From contig NC_087072.1 of the NCBI RefSeq assembly GCF_026151205.1, forward strand, positions 8,677,669 to 8,741,668: DNA of 64,000 nt, in the 5' to 3' direction. Below the pieces are notes generated by a model that was not told the origin of the DNA, searched no databases, and was given only the letters and a program-made list of their open reading frames with translations. Positions 62,637 through 64,000 of the stretch are shown here, one piece after another. The position numbers and the translations under genes are program-made. Source of the DNA: Bolinopsis microptera. Lineage: Eukaryota > Ctenophora > Tentaculata > Lobata > Bolinopsidae. The first letter of the stretch is position 1. Each line of letters opens with the position of its first letter.

Positions 62637-62791
62637 CTACAGAGCAGGTACCCGAGCAGACGGGGACAAAACCGTGAAACTTCCAGCTTCACACGTGCAA
62701 ACATCACACGTGCAAATATCACGCGTGCAAATATCACACGTGCAAATATCGGAAATCAGACCCAGTGCTACTTATTTTACCTGCTCTGTAG
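62637..62791. mobile_element. 155-bp inverted-repeat unit with internal CACGTG repeats
   Basis: CTACAGAGCAGGTA (62637-62650) and its exact complement TACCTGCTCTGTAG (62778-62791) bound four copies of a 15-bp repeat, ATCACACGTGCAAAT (about 62690-62750). No target duplication is obvious. Confidence 0.6.
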
Positions 62792-63607
62792 CTTATGTCA
62801 TATTTTGCCTTTAGTTCTTTATAATATAATCATTTTAAAATTAAAGCATCACAGAATGATTTTAATTGGCATCCACAACCTTCTGGGAATGTGCTTTTAG
62901 TTTTCATTTTCGTAATATTTTTAACGCGTATTTATTGTAATTGTGATTGCAACACTAACATTGGTAACCTATTAATCAGATAATTTCAAACTTAAATGAT
63001 TTCGGCAAAGTGATAAAGTATTGATTCAGTGATCTAATATGATGTATTACACATGGAAAATATTAATTGTTATTAATTTGATGATTTGAAATATTTGATT
63101 AATTTATTTGTTCTGATTATTGCTCAATATTATATGCAGATGATACGAATTAGATATTAGCCTAAGATCGGAATTTTTGTCAGTCATTAGAAAAGATGTT
63201 TAAAATAGTATTTGTTTTTTGGATTTGTAGAAATGATAATTTAATTATTGTTACTAATACTCGTACTTTAGGTAGCATGTGTTATTTGGCGTTGTTTTTT
63301 CTTTGAAAAATGTATTTTTAGCCGATTTATTTGTTCAGCACCCAGTTCACAAGCCTTGTTCGGAGAGTAATATACTGATAAACTTATAAAAAATGTTAAT
63401 ATAATTATAAAGATGAATTGTTGGGAAAATACGTGCTTTTCATGGTTTTATCGACAAATTTTCGTTTTTTTGTGTTATTAATGAGCTGTGTTAAATCTGA
63501 ACTGTATCGCTTGCTTGATCGCCTTACATTTTGTTCGTTTTATTTTGAACAGCATCAAAACTGGCAGGACCATATTGCCAGATACTTTGTAAATCTTAGA
63601 CTTCGTT
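62792..63607. other. AT-rich flank, nothing recognised
   Basis: No exon, RNA gene or repeat supported. Confidence 0.5.
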
Positions 63608-63690
63608 ACTGGGCGGCGCTCAGCCTGTCATTCCGCCGAATCTTTATGTTTATAAACATAATACATAATAGCCTGGGGACCCCAGGTAAA
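63608..63690 (+). repeat. Dispersed repeat E, copy 2
   Basis: ACTGGGCGGCGCTCAGCCTG, TTATAAACA and CTGGGGACCCCAGGT, matching 41011-41085 with an insertion of ACATAATA-like bases. Confidence 0.75.
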
Positions 63691-63693
63691 GAC

Positions 63694-63882
63694 TTCGTCA
63701 AACTATTAATTAACCATTAACGCGACTTTTACATTTTACACTTACTGGAGCTCACAAAGCCGCGGATCATTAAATATGGCACCTAGGCGAAACTTGTCAT
63801 ACGTTGTAGACCTGCACCGCGCACTCGCAACTCGTGCGCGGCGAAACTCACTGATCGAGATCATTCCAAAAATGTATGACAA
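63694..63882 (+). repeat. Repeat shared with 1685-1912
   Basis: TTCGTCAAA…GCGACTTTTA and ATGGCACCTAGGCGAAACT occur in both places. Here an extra block of about 55 bp (TTGTCATACGTTGT…GTGCGCGGC) lies between two copies of GGCGAAACT. It resembles the right end of the short TIR element at 740, 1319 and 1757. Confidence 0.7.
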
Positions 63883-64000
63883 ATTTTGTGCTGACGCTGT
63901 GAAAAGGGGCCATCTACTTAGGACGTCCGGCAAATTAAATAGGGAGGGGAAGGTTTTGGAATTTCGGACAGGGAGAGGGGGTGGTTTCTGAAAATCCGGA

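Overview
The window reads as nuclear DNA of an invertebrate metazoan. It is AT-rich and dominated by non-coding sequence, with GT-AG introns, long microsatellites, non-LTR and Penelope-like retroelement remains, tRNA-derived SINEs, terminal-inverted-repeat elements and TTAGGG-type motifs. The species cannot be named from the sequence.

The only complete cellular gene I can build is a LARP4/LARP4B-type La-related protein gene on the + strand. It has 14 coding exons from 9749 to 61589. The exon lengths sum to 3,345 nt (1,114 codons plus stop) and the frame closes at every junction. The protein has an N-terminal PAM2 motif (LNPNAATF), poly-Gly/poly-Pro, a La motif, an RRM, an RG/Q/N-rich middle and a long acidic tail. 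Such proteins bind poly(A) and poly(A)-binding protein in the cytoplasm. The PAM2 motif lies on two tiny exons at 9.75-9.97 kb, separated from the rest by one inferred intron of about 39.6 kb.

Layout: 0-2.8 kb is a mosaic of short GC-rich repeats with a decayed Penelope-type GIY-YIG fragment. 3.2-6.0 kb is a 5'-truncated, twice-frameshifted CR1/jockey-type LINE. 6-9.1 kb is mostly featureless, with a SINE at 7.3 kb. 9.16-9.4 kb is an unassigned coding-like exon, followed by the 5' end of the LARP4-like gene. 10-49.6 kb is the giant intron. It holds homopurine/pyrimidine tracts (10.6, 12.3, 26.5, 38.3 kb), TA-flanked inverted-repeat elements (14.4, 18.1, 23.8 kb), LINE and RT scraps, a 1.7-kb array of a 37-bp repeat, a (CA)n tract, a 27-bp minisatellite and a 0.9-kb triplicated unit with E-boxes and RFX-like X-boxes. 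49.6-61.6 kb carries the remaining LARP4-like exons, with a SINE and two inverted-repeat elements in the introns. 61.6-64 kb is 3' flank with a 155-bp inverted-repeat element and, at the end, a repeat shared with 1.7 kb and 41 kb.

The most unusual signal outside the gene is a set of elements (14.4, 18.1, 54.0 kb) whose interiors repeat a short motif many times. In two of them it is the terminal motif itself, in both orientations. All have TA next to their termini and no visible transposase.
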